Shown here: in pieces, positions 43,752 through 52,570 of the stretch | Layout of the letters: each line of letters opens with the position of its first letter | Numbering within the stretch: position 1 is the stretch's first letter | Notes under the pieces: generated by a model | Seen by the model: only the letters and a program-made list of their open reading frames with translations | What the model was told of the DNA's origin: nothing | Databases searched by the model: none | Assembly: GCA_036342255.1 (NCBI GenBank) | Contig: JAZAUS010000002.1 | Span: forward strand, 134,742 to 198,741 | Length of the DNA stretch: 64,000 nt | From: RUG11198 sp036342255 | GTDB lineage: Bacteria; Bacillota_I; Bacilli_A; RF39; UBA660 | Direction: 5' to 3' | Translations under genes and position numbers: made by a program

Positions 43752-45521
43752 TTATTGTTGTTTAACGTACCATATTTTACTTATATTAACATTTTGGCTT
43801 AATGGTGTTGGATTTGGTTCATCTATTTTTACAATAACTGGCATTTTGAATGCACTTCCATAGGTTATACACATTCCAGGATGGAAGGTTTTTAATTTGT
43901 TAATCATATCGCCACTTACTGTTGGTAGTATTGATGTAACAAATGCTAAATCATTAGGATGAAACATTTTAAATACTAGGAAGTTAGTACATTGGCTGAT
44001 GGCTGTTTCACTTAATTCAGATGGTCTTTGAGTAATTAATCCTAGTAGTATTCCATATTTTCTACCTTCTTTAGCTATTCTTTCAAATATATTGTATCCA
44101 AATATTTTTCTATCAATATCGTCTTGAACATATCTATGAGCTTCTTCTAATAGAATATGAAAAGCTACTGAACCACGTTCTTTTAATTTTGCTACATAAT
44201 CAAACAATAATTTAGAATATATTTTAACTAAGTTTTTAGCAAATCTATCATCTACATAATTAATATTAAAGTTAATTATTTGAGCTTTTCTACCAGTTAC
44301 TGCTGTTAATAAATCCCTTATATATAAATCTCTTGTAACATAATTAGGATATTCAAAGTATTTAGCATAATCACTATTTATTAGTGTATTTAGTCTTATT
44401 TTAAGAACATTTGCATAATCAAATACTTTTTCACTAGTAAAAACTCCCTCACTAATTAAAGCAAATTCTAAGGCTAAGGCAAATTCTTGTAGTCCATAGG
44501 CAAAATTTCCATCAGGCATTGATAATTGAAATTCTTTTTCAGTAAATGTTTCTAAATAACTAATTACTAATTCTATATCAGCAAATTTGCCAGTTGGTTC
44601 AACAAATAGACATTGTCTTATTGTTCTGCTCCATCCACCTTTAGTAAGTTGTATTTCAAGATTTATATCTTTGGTATGAAATTTTGTTAAAACTGTTGTA
44701 AGTTTATTTCTTATTTCACTTGGATTTTTTCCAGAGAAGATCATATCAAGAACACTTCTTGCTATGATGTCATTCTTTTGTTCTATTACTTCTTCTTCAT
44801 CTCTTGTAAAATAACTAACTAATTTTAAGGCTTTTTCTATGATAGGTATTTGATTTTCATTATCAACATTTAGTAATAGGGCTATATCATCTGTTCCTAA
44901 TAACCAGAATGGTAAGCTTAGGTGCTGATATTGATTATTTGTAAGATCAGTTGTAATTACTTTATAATTTAGGTTTTGATTATTTTTTCCTATTTCATTA
45001 AAGGCTGGTTGATACTCACCATAAGCATCAAAAATAAATAGATTTGTTTTAAAGGGAATACTTTCTTTGGCTTCATAGAATATTTTTTGAATAATATTTG
45101 ATGTTGAATAACTTTTTCCTGAGCCACTGTTACCTAGGATGGCAAAATGATTGGAAAAGAAAGAATTTATATCTAATGATATGTGATAGTCTTTATATGC
45201 TAATGATGTTCCCATACTTATCGAATTGGATTTAGCATCGTTTTGGTATATGATGTCTAATTCTTCTTTGGTTACAAGACGACACATTGTTTTAAAATCT
45301 GGTTTAATAGTATTACCGAAAACAAATGTGTTTTTTATTATTTCTCCAATTAGATTTATATCTAGATAGGTATAATCTCCATTAATTATTTCACCAACTA
45401 TCTTGGCATCTTTTTGTTCAAATATTACATTTTTTCCCATTATGTTTTCTATACTATATATGTTTATATCTAATTTTATTCTTACTTTATCCCCATTGAT
45501 ACTAATAATCTTGCCTATCAT
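43752..45521 (-). CDS. HerA-like hexameric ATPase/helicase
   Basis: A 589-residue ATPase with an N-terminal HAS-barrel (about 1-110), Walker A GNSGSGKS at 130-137, FIFDAYGEY, Walker B HILLEEAHRYV, and the late LITQRPSELSETAISQC block that is diagnostic for HerA. HerA normally works with the nuclease NurA in DNA end processing, and related ATPases pair with SIR2 or other effectors in phage defence. No NurA or SIR2 gene is adjacent here. It is flanked by Fic and the infC operon and has its own terminator. Confidence 0.9.
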   Translation of the reverse strand: MIGKIISINGDKVRIKLDINIYSIENIMGKNVIFEQKDAKIVGEIINGDYTYLDINLIGEIIKNTFVFGNTIKPDFKTMCRLVTKEELDIIYQNDAKSNSISMGTSLAYKDYHISLDINSFFSNHFAILGNSGSGKSYSTSNIIQKIFYEAKESIPFKTNLFIFDAYGEYQPAFNEIGKNNQNLNYKVITTDLTNNQYQHLSLPFWLLGTDDIALLLNVDNENQIPIIEKALKLVSYFTRDEEEVIEQKNDIIARSVLDMIFSGKNPSEIRNKLTTVLTKFHTKDINLEIQLTKGGWSRTIRQCLFVEPTGKFADIELVISYLETFTEKEFQLSMPDGNFAYGLQEFALALEFALISEGVFTSEKVFDYANVLKIRLNTLINSDYAKYFEYPNYVTRDLYIRDLLTAVTGRKAQIINFNINYVDDRFAKNLVKIYSKLLFDYVAKLKERGSVAFHILLEEAHRYVQDDIDRKIFGYNIFERIAKEGRKYGILLGLITQRPSELSETAISQCTNFLVFKMFHPNDLAFVTSILPTVSGDMINKLKTFHPGMCITYGSAFKMPVIVKIDEPNPTPLSQNVNISKIWYVKQQ

Positions 45522-45544
45522 ATTATCACCTATTTTAATTATAC

Positions 45545-45578
45545 AAAAAAAAAAGCTAAATTACTAGCTATTTTTTTA
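45545..45578 (-). terminator. Terminator of infC-rpmI-rplT
   Basis: Minus strand: AGCTA pairs with TAGCT and is followed by a run of ten or more Ts. Confidence 0.75.
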
Positions 45579-45583
45579 AATAT

Positions 45584-46102
45584 TTATTTTTCTTCTTTTT
45601 TTGTTGTAGTTTTCTTTGGAGCTGCTTTTTTTGTTGTGTTTGTTTTCTTAGTAGTAGCTTTAGTTGTTGTCTTTGTTTCTTTAGTTGTTGCTTTCTTTTC
45701 TACTTTTTCTTCTTTTGTTTCAACTTTTGCTGGTTTATATTCTTTTCCTTCTAGGCTTTCTTTAGCAATTTTTACTAGGTTTTTGAATCCTTCTTTGTCA
45801 TTTATAGCCATTTCACTTAACATTTTTCTATTAATAGCTATTCCTGCTTTATTTAAACCATTGATGAATTTTGAATAACTAATTTCAAATTCACGACATC
45901 CAGCATTAATTCTTGTAATCCATAATTTTCTGAAATTTCTTTTGTTTTGTCTTCTGTCACGGAATGCATATTGTCCTGAATGCATTACTTGTTCATGAGC
46001 AGTTTTGTATAATCTATGTTTACTTCCAAAGTAACCCTTAGCTTCTTTTAGTACTTTTTTTCTTCTTGCACGTGCAACAGTGCCACCTTTAACTCTTGTC
46101 AT
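45584..46102 (-). CDS. rplT: 50S ribosomal protein L20 with C-terminal extension
   Basis: L20 is an early 23S rRNA binder and, in Bacillus, the repressor of this operon. The first 118 residues are a normal L20 (RVKGGTVARARRKKVLKEAKG; WITRINAGCRE). A further tail of about 54 residues is made only of low-complexity Lys/Thr/Glu/Ala (KTTTKATTKKTNTTKKAAPK region). Such tails are rare on L20. It is 16 nt after rpmI and ends the operon. Confidence 0.97.
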   Translation of the reverse strand: MTRVKGGTVARARRKKVLKEAKGYFGSKHRLYKTAHEQVMHSGQYAFRDRRQNKRNFRKLWITRINAGCREFEISYSKFINGLNKAGIAINRKMLSEMAINDKEGFKNLVKIAKESLEGKEYKPAKVETKEEKVEKKATTKETKTTTKATTKKTNTTKKAAPKKTTTKKEEK

Positions 46103-46118
46103 TTTTATGTCCTCCTTC

Positions 46119-46331
46119 TTATATTATATCTTTAATTCTTTTGTAATCTGATTGGTGTAAACTTCCACCTTTTCTTTTTTGTCTACTTCTTTTGGCACTA
46201 TTTTTACCTGTGTTGTGGTTAGTACCTTGACTAGAAATTTTAATTGATCCACTTTGTCTTTTCTTAAATACTTTTGCAGATCCTTTGTGTGTTTTCATTT
46301 TATTTTTTTTCATTTTTACTTTTTTTGCCAT
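46119..46331 (-). CDS. rpmI: 50S ribosomal protein L35
   Basis: A 70-residue ribosomal protein with KMKTHKGSAKVFKKRQSG and the KRKGG region typical of L35. I start it at the ATG at 46331 because AAGGAGA lies 7 nt upstream; an in-frame ATG at 46337 abuts the SD. It has the normal place between infC and rplT. Confidence 0.96.
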   Translation of the reverse strand: MAKKVKMKKNKMKTHKGSAKVFKKRQSGSIKISSQGTNHNTGKNSAKRSRQKRKGGSLHQSDYKRIKDII

Positions 46332-46351
46332 AACCATTCTCCTTAATACTT

Positions 46352-46873
46352 TTATTTTTTTGGTGTTAACTGCATAAATATAACTCGACCTTCTAACTTA
46401 GGTTGTACTTCAACTTCTGATACTTCACTTAAAGCTTCTTCAAATTTTTGAAGAACTTCTTTGGCTAGCTCAGGATGAGCGATTTGACGGCCTTTAAATC
46501 TAATACTTGCTTTTACTTTATCTCCTCTTATTAGGGCTTTTTTGGCGTTATTAACCCTAGTATCAAAATCATGCTTATCGATTGTAACAGATAATCTAAA
46601 TTCTTTTGTATCAACAAAAGATTCTCTTTGTTTTTTTAATGCTTCTTTGGCTTTTTTCTTTCTTTCATATTTGAATCTGTTATAATCCATAATTTTACAT
46701 ACTGGTGGACTTGATTTATCATTCATTAATACTAAATCAAAGCCAGCATATCCTGCTAAAGTTAAAGCATCTTCTTTTGATTTTATACCTAATTGTTCTC
46801 CATTAGGTCCTATAACCATCATTTCATTACACCTAATTTGTTCATTAATTAAGTTATCTTTATTGTTTGCTAT
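46352..46873 (-). CDS. infC: Translation initiation factor IF-3, probable AUA start
   Basis: IF-3 binds 30S and discriminates against non-canonical start codons. The core matches the family (NEMMVIGPNGEQLGI; PPVCKIMDYNRFKYE; IRFKGRQIAHPELA). A perfect SD GGAGGTG (46886-46880) is followed after 6 nt by ATA GCA AAC, giving (M)ANNKDNLINEQIR, exactly where IF-3 proteins begin. The upstream in-frame ATG at 46888 lies at the SD and that at 46906 inside the attenuator stem, so neither is credible. A rare start codon on infC is a known autoregulation device (AUU in E. coli). The product is 173 residues. Confidence 0.95.
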   Translation of the reverse strand: MANNKDNLINEQIRCNEMMVIGPNGEQLGIKSKEDALTLAGYAGFDLVLMNDKSSPPVCKIMDYNRFKYERKKKAKEALKKQRESFVDTKEFRLSVTIDKHDFDTRVNNAKKALIRGDKVKASIRFKGRQIAHPELAKEVLQKFEEALSEVSEVEVQPKLEGRVIFMQLTPKK

Positions 46874-46889
46874 ATCAAACACCTCCATA

Positions 46890-46920
46890 AACAAAAATGA
46901 ATACAAGAAAGCTTGTATTC
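46890..46920 (-). terminator. Attenuator in the infC leader
   Basis: Minus strand: GAATACAAG (46920-46912), 4-nt loop, CTTGTATTC (46907-46899), then ATTTTTGT, placed just before the infC SD. It fits L20-type transcription attenuation known for this operon in Bacillus. Confidence 0.75.
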
Positions 46921-47039
46921 ATCAAAAATCAATAAAATAATAAATATATTAATTATAATATCATCATATTTTTATTGGCTTTTTACCTATTACTATATGT
47001 AATCAGGTGAGATAAATACATCTACTTTCCGCTTCGTTC
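46921..47039 (-). promoter_or_regulatory. infC-rpmI-rplT leader region
   Basis: About 120 nt of leader before the attenuator includes a G+C-richer block, GGAACGAAGCGGAAAG (around 47020-47037), unlike the AT-rich surroundings. It is a candidate L20-binding region; the fold was not computed. Confidence 0.5.
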
Positions 47040-47045
47040 CTTGTA

Positions 47046-47074
47046 ATTATATTATATTTCTATTATTTTGTCAA
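47046..47074 (-). promoter_or_regulatory. infC operon promoter
   Basis: Minus strand: TTGACA (47074-47069), 17-bp spacer, TATAAT (47051-47046); a consensus promoter. Confidence 0.9.
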
Positions 47075-47093
47075 CAAAAATATGATTTTTAGC

Positions 47094-48206
47094 TTATTTT
47101 AATGCATCTAGAAAATTATCTGTTGTTTTTGGTTTAATTGATTTACCACCAAATGTTGATGATGCTGTTCCTGATGCACTTTTTGCTATTGTTGAAATAT
47201 ATCCAAATGATGTTTCTGCATTATAATTAGTACCTTCTAAAACTACCCCTATAACTCCTTTATCTTCAATTTTTCCAATAAAGGCATTTGCTGTTTTTCC
47301 ATCAGCTGTGCCATGATAAATTGCATAGTTATAATCATTATAATTTGTAACAGAAGCAGTTCCGTTTGTTAATCCTCCTTCTGTTGCATAAGCTGTTATT
47401 TTTTCTGGAGTTAAATAATCTTTAACATCTTCATTAAATACTCCAAAAACAGCTGCCATAGTTTTTGCACTATCTGTTATTTCTATCATTTCAATACCAT
47501 TATCAGCAGTTGTTGTTGAAAATTCTAAACCTTCTGGTATTGTTAATGTTAATCCATTAATTGTTGCAGTTTTTGTATTTGCAACTGGTTCAGCTTCGGT
47601 TGTTTCAGTAGTTTCGGTTGTTTCAGTATCTGGTGTTTCAGTAGTTTCAGTAGGTGTAGTATTCTTTTTCTTTCCTAATAGCTCTTCTCCCTTTAGAATA
47701 TAGAAAACTAATCCTCCAATTATTGCTAGTAATAATATAATTATGAAAATTAATCCACCTTTTCCACCTTTTTTCTTTTCTGGTGGTTCTGGTTCTGGTG
47801 TTGGTTCTGGTGCTACTGGTTGAGAATTTAATTGTTGTGGATCAATACTTTGCTGATTTAATTGTTGTGGATTAATAGGTTGTGGATTATTTAAATCAGC
47901 AGTTGGTGCTGGATTATTATTTAATGCATTTGGATCTGTAGATGGAATACTTGCTCCCATACTGGCTTCTGGTGTTGCTGCAACTGTGGCTGGAGTTTCG
48001 CTTGGCATAGCTGGGGTTGGTTCTACAGGTGCTTGTGGAGCTGGATTAGCTGGTGCACTACTAACAACACCTGGAATAGGTACGTTTGGTTGTGCTACAG
48101 GAGCTACTCCTTCTGTTGGTGTAGGTGTTTGAGCAACTGGTTCTCCACATTTACTACAAACCATTTCTCCTTCATTTATTGGGTTTCCACATTTATTACA
48201 TATCAT
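47094..48206 (-). CDS. Zinc-ribbon membrane protein with extracellular domain
   Basis: A 370-residue protein: N-terminal zinc ribbon with CNKC at 3-6 and CSKC at 16-19, a long Pro/Gln/Ala-rich linker (about 25-145), a basic KKKGGKGG stretch, a TM near 152-170, a Thr/Glu-rich stalk, and a C-terminal globular domain (about 215-345) outside the membrane. The family is not recognised beyond the zinc-ribbon/TM layout common in Firmicutes. The C-domain has the look of a PsbP/DUF-type lipoprotein fold, which I cannot confirm. Its SD is AAAGGAGATG. Confidence 0.75.
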   Translation of the reverse strand: MICNKCGNPINEGEMVCSKCGEPVAQTPTPTEGVAPVAQPNVPIPGVVSSAPANPAPQAPVEPTPAMPSETPATVAATPEASMGASIPSTDPNALNNNPAPTADLNNPQPINPQQLNQQSIDPQQLNSQPVAPEPTPEPEPPEKKKGGKGGLIFIIILLLAIIGGLVFYILKGEELLGKKKNTTPTETTETPDTETTETTETTEAEPVANTKTATINGLTLTIPEGLEFSTTTADNGIEMIEITDSAKTMAAVFGVFNEDVKDYLTPEKITAYATEGGLTNGTASVTNYNDYNYAIYHGTADGKTANAFIGKIEDKGVIGVVLEGTNYNAETSFGYISTIAKSASGTASSTFGGKSIKPKTTDNFLDALK

Positions 48207-48563
48207 ATTTTACATCTCCTTTTTATTTTTTTATTATATTTTCTCTTAGATGTTTTATTTCGTTATCTACATTATTGTATATTCATATGTTATCATTTTT
48301 TTTCTAAATTGTAAATATTAAAATGCTTATATTTTCAATATAGTTTAAAATATTTTATTATTTAATGTTAAGATTTAATAAGCTATAAATTTTGAGAATA
48401 TATATTATATGTCTTATAAGCGATTTGTTTTCCAAAGATTATAAATTATTTTTTTACTATTGTTTTTTTACAAGCAAAAAATGTGTATTTTCTTGTGGGA
48501 TAATACACATTTTGGAGTGTTATGCACTTAATTGTGCTCTTTACTTAAAACTTAACTTTTTTT
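48207..48563. other. Intergenic region of about 360 bases
   Basis: It holds the zinc-ribbon gene leader and the terminator at 48475-48513. The 61-codon plus-strand open frame at 48392-48577 lacks an SD and looks like chance. I see no RNA gene. Confidence 0.5.
48475..48513 (-). terminator. Terminator after the 191-residue membrane gene
   Basis: Minus strand: AAAATGTGTATT pairs with AATACACATTTT, followed by T-rich sequence. A second weak stem (GAGCACAATT/...) lies just before it. Confidence 0.75.
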
Positions 48564-49139
48564 TTATGATTCAGTAAAATAATCCTTTTCTATTGTATAT
48601 TCCAAATCACCAATCTCGACTTTTTTATTACCAATATATCTAACTTTCTCTACTTTTACTCCTTCATGACCTACAAATATTATTATTTTCAAAACTGGTA
48701 TATAAAAATACTTATCTTCTCCAGTTCCACTTTCATCATCACCTTCATTAGAATAAACGTAATTGTATACGAATAATCTATCATATCTATATGATTTTGG
48801 ATAATAATAAGAATCACTATTCTTTTTTTCATAATGATATACATATCTAAAAGGAGTTGCATTAATAATAGTAATCCCAAAAAATATAACTGTTAGAACT
48901 GAAAAAAAGCTAAATTTTTCATTATTTTTTTTAGAATTATGCATATCTACAATAGAAACTAATACCGCTATAATTAACATAATATATATAAAATTACATA
49001 ATGTAATCATTTCTGAAGTGAGATTTCCTGTTATAGAAGAAAAAAACTTCATAAAAGCAGGAGTAAAAATAATATAGGCTAAAACTATAATTAAATTAAC
49101 AATAATAACAAACTTTCTTAATTGTTTTAGAATTTTCAT
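48564..49139 (-). CDS. Hypothetical membrane protein
   Basis: A 191-residue protein with three hydrophobic helices (about 10-33, 44-64 and 75-95) followed by a soluble domain of about 95 residues rich in Tyr and charged residues. No family or catalytic motif is recognised. It is downstream of smpB by 28 nt and may be read from the smpB promoter. Confidence 0.7.
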   Translation of the reverse strand: MKILKQLRKFVIIVNLIIVLAYIIFTPAFMKFFSSITGNLTSEMITLCNFIYIMLIIAVLVSIVDMHNSKKNNEKFSFFSVLTVIFFGITIINATPFRYVYHYEKKNSDSYYYPKSYRYDRLFVYNYVYSNEGDDESGTGEDKYFYIPVLKIIIFVGHEGVKVEKVRYIGNKKVEIGDLEYTIEKDYFTES

Positions 49140-49167
49140 ATTTATTTCCTTTCCTTTTAATTATAAA

Positions 49168-49605
49168 TTACCTTAATTTATAGTTCCTTTGCATTTCTCT
49201 TTCTATATCTCTTTTTTTGATATCTTCTCTTTTGTCATAATTCTTTTTACCTTTAGCAAGACCTAATAAGATTTTGGCTTTTCCTCTTACAAAATATACT
49301 TTTAGAGGAATTAGGGTATATCCTTCTAGTATTAGTTTGTTATTTAATTTTTTTATTTCTTTTTTATGCATTAATAATTTTCTAGTTCTTGTTTCATTAT
49401 GATTGAAGATATTTCCTTTTTCATAACTATCTATATGAGTATTTAAAAGATATATCTCTTCATTTTTGATAATGGCATAACTATCTTTTATATTCATTTT
49501 GCCATTTCTTATTGATTTTATCTCTGTTCCTGTTAAAACTATTCCAGCTTCATATTCATTTTCTATATGATAGTCATGCTTAGCTTTTCTATTTAATATT
49601 TCCAT
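49168..49605 (-). CDS. smpB: SsrA-binding protein SmpB
   Basis: SmpB delivers tmRNA to stalled ribosomes. The 145 residues match throughout: NRKAKHDYHIENEYEAGIVL, GTEIKSIRNGKMNIKDSYA, the LLMHKKEIKKL block, and the basic tail KGKKNYDKREDIKKRD. RNase R, its usual partner in clearing non-stop mRNA, is encoded 4 kb away. The tmRNA gene is not in the window. Confidence 0.97.
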   Translation of the reverse strand: MEILNRKAKHDYHIENEYEAGIVLTGTEIKSIRNGKMNIKDSYAIIKNEEIYLLNTHIDSYEKGNIFNHNETRTRKLLMHKKEIKKLNNKLILEGYTLIPLKVYFVRGKAKILLGLAKGKKNYDKREDIKKRDIEREMQRNYKLR

Positions 49606-49631
49606 AATAATTACACCTCTTAAGCATTGTT

Positions 49632-49660
49632 AATATATCATTATATTTTTGTAGCGTCAA
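49632..49660 (-). promoter_or_regulatory. smpB promoter
   Basis: Minus strand: TTGACG (49660-49655), 17-bp spacer, TATATT (49637-49632). Confidence 0.65.
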
Positions 49661-49666
49661 GATAAT

Positions 49667-50326
49667 TTACTTCTTTCTGCCTCTATTATTATTTTGTTTT
49701 AAATATTCTCCATAGTATATGTTATTACATTTTTCTAAATTAAACATTACTGCTTTATTTGTTTTTGTTAGTTCAAAATGTTCTCCTTTATGAAAAGCAT
49801 CATATTCAAATAAACCTATTAGAAATATATTGATTGTATTTATGTTATCATTTATTATTTTCTTTTTAATTGTTTCTTTTCCTATTTCACTCTTAATATT
49901 ATTAATATTAAAGTAGTTATAACTTGTCATATCTATAAATTTAAATGTTTTATTATTGGATAAATAATTATATTGTATATCATTTATGATAAATCCATTT
50001 TCGCTAAGAGTAATAATATCTTCATATAATAGGTCTAAATTGTCTTTTAATAGTTCTTTATTTAAAAAATTATCTTCAATATAATCTTCTATATATCCTA
50101 CTACTTGACCGTTTTCATATATTAATTCTTTAGGTGTATTAAAACAATTTAGATTTAGTCTAGTTAATTTTTCTAATCCTTCTCTACTAATAATATCTAA
50201 TCCTGATTTTCTATCTTTATGAAATATTTTAATAATATTGTTATCAATCTTATAAGAGACTATTTCTTTTCCTTCTCCGATGATATTTTCTTTAGTTAGT
50301 TTATTCTTAATACTATTATATTCCAT
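49667..50326 (-). CDS. Hypothetical protein with kinase-like fold features
   Basis: A 219-residue cytoplasmic protein. The layout recalls a small protein-kinase-like fold: VSYKIDNNIIKIFHKD near 23-38 (beta strands with a Lys), GQVVGYIEDYI (hinge-like) near 73-83, NDIQYNYLSNN near 115-125 in the place of the catalytic loop, and FKFIDMTSYNY near 128-138 in the place of the DFG strand. Key residues are not canonical, so activity is uncertain. It lies between smpB and a DUF2207-like membrane gene. Confidence 0.55.
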   Translation of the reverse strand: MEYNSIKNKLTKENIIGEGKEIVSYKIDNNIIKIFHKDRKSGLDIISREGLEKLTRLNLNCFNTPKELIYENGQVVGYIEDYIEDNFLNKELLKDNLDLLYEDIITLSENGFIINDIQYNYLSNNKTFKFIDMTSYNYFNINNIKSEIGKETIKKKIINDNINTINIFLIGLFEYDAFHKGEHFELTKTNKAVMFNLEKCNNIYYGEYLKQNNNRGRKK

Positions 50327-50354
50327 ATATATATTCCTCCTGTAATATTAATAA

Positions 50355-51323
50355 TTAATTATTATTTATTATTTGCTTATATAATTCATCTACTTCTTTA
50401 TTTAGATTCCCTTTAATATTAAGGATTATTGAATAGATTATATATTCATCCCAAATATTTACTTCTTTAATATTTTTATTACCTAAATCAGTAAATTCAC
50501 GTAAGAAATTTTTTAATGATTGCATTTTTACACATAAATCTATACCTGATTTACTTCTTAAATATAATTTTCTACTTATAAATGAATTAAATTCATATTG
50601 AAAATTACCATATAAAATAAATATTATTAATGTTATAAAGATAAGTGGCATACCTATATAAAAATTCTTGGAAGAAATTATTATTATCATCATAATTATA
50701 AATAGGGCTAGTACTGCTATTGCTACTATGGTAGTAAATGTTTTATATAATTTAGATTCTATATATATTTTTTTATTTGTTATATCTTCTATTATGAGAT
50801 ATATTATATGTTTTTTATTTCTTTTTTCTTCGATAGTTTCTTTAAATTTACCTTTTTTTAAACATTCTATTATGTATTTTTCATCTTTTGATAGATTATT
50901 TGTTTCTTCAGTTAATATATTTATTTTACCATTATTGATAGATATAATTTTTTTTTGTTCTAAATTAATTATAGTTGCTACTAGGTAGTCTTTAAAGTTT
51001 ATTTTATTCATGTGACAATACATTAGTATTCCAGGAGAATAATTATTTAGTTTATCACGGTAATAATCTGATATTTCTTTAATTTTTTCTTTTTTAGCTA
51101 AATTATCTATTCTTTTTGTTTCTATTATAGAGTAAGCATATATTATAATTATAAATGCTATTATTAGGGCAAAAGCAATAGATGCTAGTATTGGTAATAC
51201 ATTAAATTTATAGTATCTTGCTATTGCAGATATGATACATACAGCAATAGTAAAAACAAATACTCCTATAAATATTTTAAATCCTTTATCATAGTCATAA
51301 TTATCATCATATTTATTATTCAT
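50355..51323 (-). CDS. DUF2207-like membrane protein
   Basis: A 322-residue protein with two N-terminal TMs (about 12-33 and 40-66), a cytoplasmic winged-helix-like part (about 90-160: YCHMNKINFKDYLVATIINLEQKKII), two more TMs (about 195-240) and a C-terminal helical domain (about 245-322). The order resembles the C-terminal half of DUF2207 proteins without the extracellular domain. Function is unknown. The SD is GAAGGAGG. Confidence 0.65.
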   Translation of the reverse strand: MNNKYDDNYDYDKGFKIFIGVFVFTIAVCIISAIARYYKFNVLPILASIAFALIIAFIIIIYAYSIIETKRIDNLAKKEKIKEISDYYRDKLNNYSPGILMYCHMNKINFKDYLVATIINLEQKKIISINNGKINILTEETNNLSKDEKYIIECLKKGKFKETIEEKRNKKHIIYLIIEDITNKKIYIESKLYKTFTTIVAIAVLALFIIMMIIIISSKNFYIGMPLIFITLIIFILYGNFQYEFNSFISRKLYLRSKSGIDLCVKMQSLKNFLREFTDLGNKNIKEVNIWDEYIIYSIILNIKGNLNKEVDELYKQIINNN

Positions 51324-51337
51324 TTTTTTTCCTCCTT

Positions 51338-52570
51338 CTATTGATATATTTCTTTTACTATAATGTTTTGATTATATTTTTGGACTACTTTTTTATATTT
51401 TTCATAGATGTTTTTATAATCATTTATATTTGTTATTGCTTTATTAGAAAAAGGAATAACTTTTATATTGGTATGATCTATTGTATAGTCAGTATATAGT
51501 AGTTCATTATTAACATCTTTTATTTCTATTTTATTTTTTTTGCTATTTTTTTCTACATTTAATGAAGTCATCAAACCTACTCTGTTATCCATATTAATTA
51601 CTTCGTGAGCTGATAGAAAATTACCTAATGAATATATTACTAGGGTATTATTTATATAATCAACAGGTTGGATTACATGAGGATGTGTTCCTACAATTAG
51701 ATTTACACCTAGACTAACTAGATAATTGGCTGCATCTTTTTGATATTCATTTGCATCTTGTTGATATTCTATTCCCCAATGCATGGCAACTATTAAAAAA
51801 TCTACTTTATCTTTTAGATTTTCAATATCTTTTTTTACTATTTCTTTGTACTGTTGATATCTAATATCATTATTAGGATTAACTCCGGTTACTGGCCAAA
51901 TATTTACTAAGTAATCTTTTCCATTTGGTATTGGAATGCCATTAGTACCATATGTATAATTTAATAAAGTATATTTAATTCCATTTTTTTCTTTAATTAT
52001 TATTTTATTTCTATCTTCTTCTGATTGATAGCTACCAGCTGCTATTACATCTTTTTGTTTATCCCAATAATTTCTAGAATTAATTATGGCTTTTTCTCCT
52101 CTATCAAGAGTATGATTAGTAGCTAAACTAACTAAATTAAATCCTGTATCTATCATGGCATCACCTACTTCATATGGCGAATTAAAAGCTGGATAAGATG
52201 ATAGTCCAATTTCACTTCCACCAAGTATTGTTTCTTGATTATAATAAGCTAAGTCATATTTAGATACTATTGGTTTAATATATTCTAGTATAGGTTTAAA
52301 ATCATAGCCATTATAATTGGCATTTTTATTTGCTTCTTTATAAATTGAATCATGAATAAGATTGTCGCCTACCATTATCAGTGATAGCTTTGTTGTTGTT
52401 TCTTCTTTTGGTTCTATTTTTTCTTTTGTTTCTTTTTTTGCTTTTGTTAATTCTTTTTTATGAGGATTGTTTAATACAATGATAGGTAATGAAATTAAAA
52501 ATAATAAAATTATGATAAATCTTATTACTTTTAATTTGTTTATTTTTCTTTTTCTTCTCCTTTTAGCCAT
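51338..52570 (-). CDS. CapA-family protein, second tandem copy
   Basis: A metallophosphatase-fold protein of the CapA/PgsA type. 410 residues from the ATG at 52570: basic MAKRRRKRK start, TM near 18-36, then GDNLIHDSIYKEA, YYNQETILGG, NLVSLATNHTLDRG, AMHWGIEYQ and GTHPHVIQPVDY. All metal-site motifs are present. Its start lies inside the last codons of the first copy. Related proteins act in poly-gamma-glutamate capsule synthesis, but no capB/capC is nearby, so another envelope role is likely. Confidence 0.9.
   Translation of the reverse strand: MAKRRRKRKINKLKVIRFIIILLFLISLPIIVLNNPHKKELTKAKKETKEKIEPKEETTTKLSLIMVGDNLIHDSIYKEANKNANYNGYDFKPILEYIKPIVSKYDLAYYNQETILGGSEIGLSSYPAFNSPYEVGDAMIDTGFNLVSLATNHTLDRGEKAIINSRNYWDKQKDVIAAGSYQSEEDRNKIIIKEKNGIKYTLLNYTYGTNGIPIPNGKDYLVNIWPVTGVNPNNDIRYQQYKEIVKKDIENLKDKVDFLIVAMHWGIEYQQDANEYQKDAANYLVSLGVNLIVGTHPHVIQPVDYINNTLVIYSLGNFLSAHEVINMDNRVGLMTSLNVEKNSKKNKIEIKDVNNELLYTDYTIDHTNIKVIPFSNKAITNINDYKNIYEKYKKVVQKYNQNIIVKEIYQ

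Noticed and set aside
46874..46906. N-terminal extension of IF-3 starting at the ATG at 46906 or 46888
   Set aside because: The first lies in the attenuator stem and the second at the SD itself, so neither can be the start.
48392..48577. 61-codon plus-strand ORF in the intergenic region
   Set aside because: No SD, Phe/Lys/Leu-rich chance composition, and it covers a minus-strand terminator.
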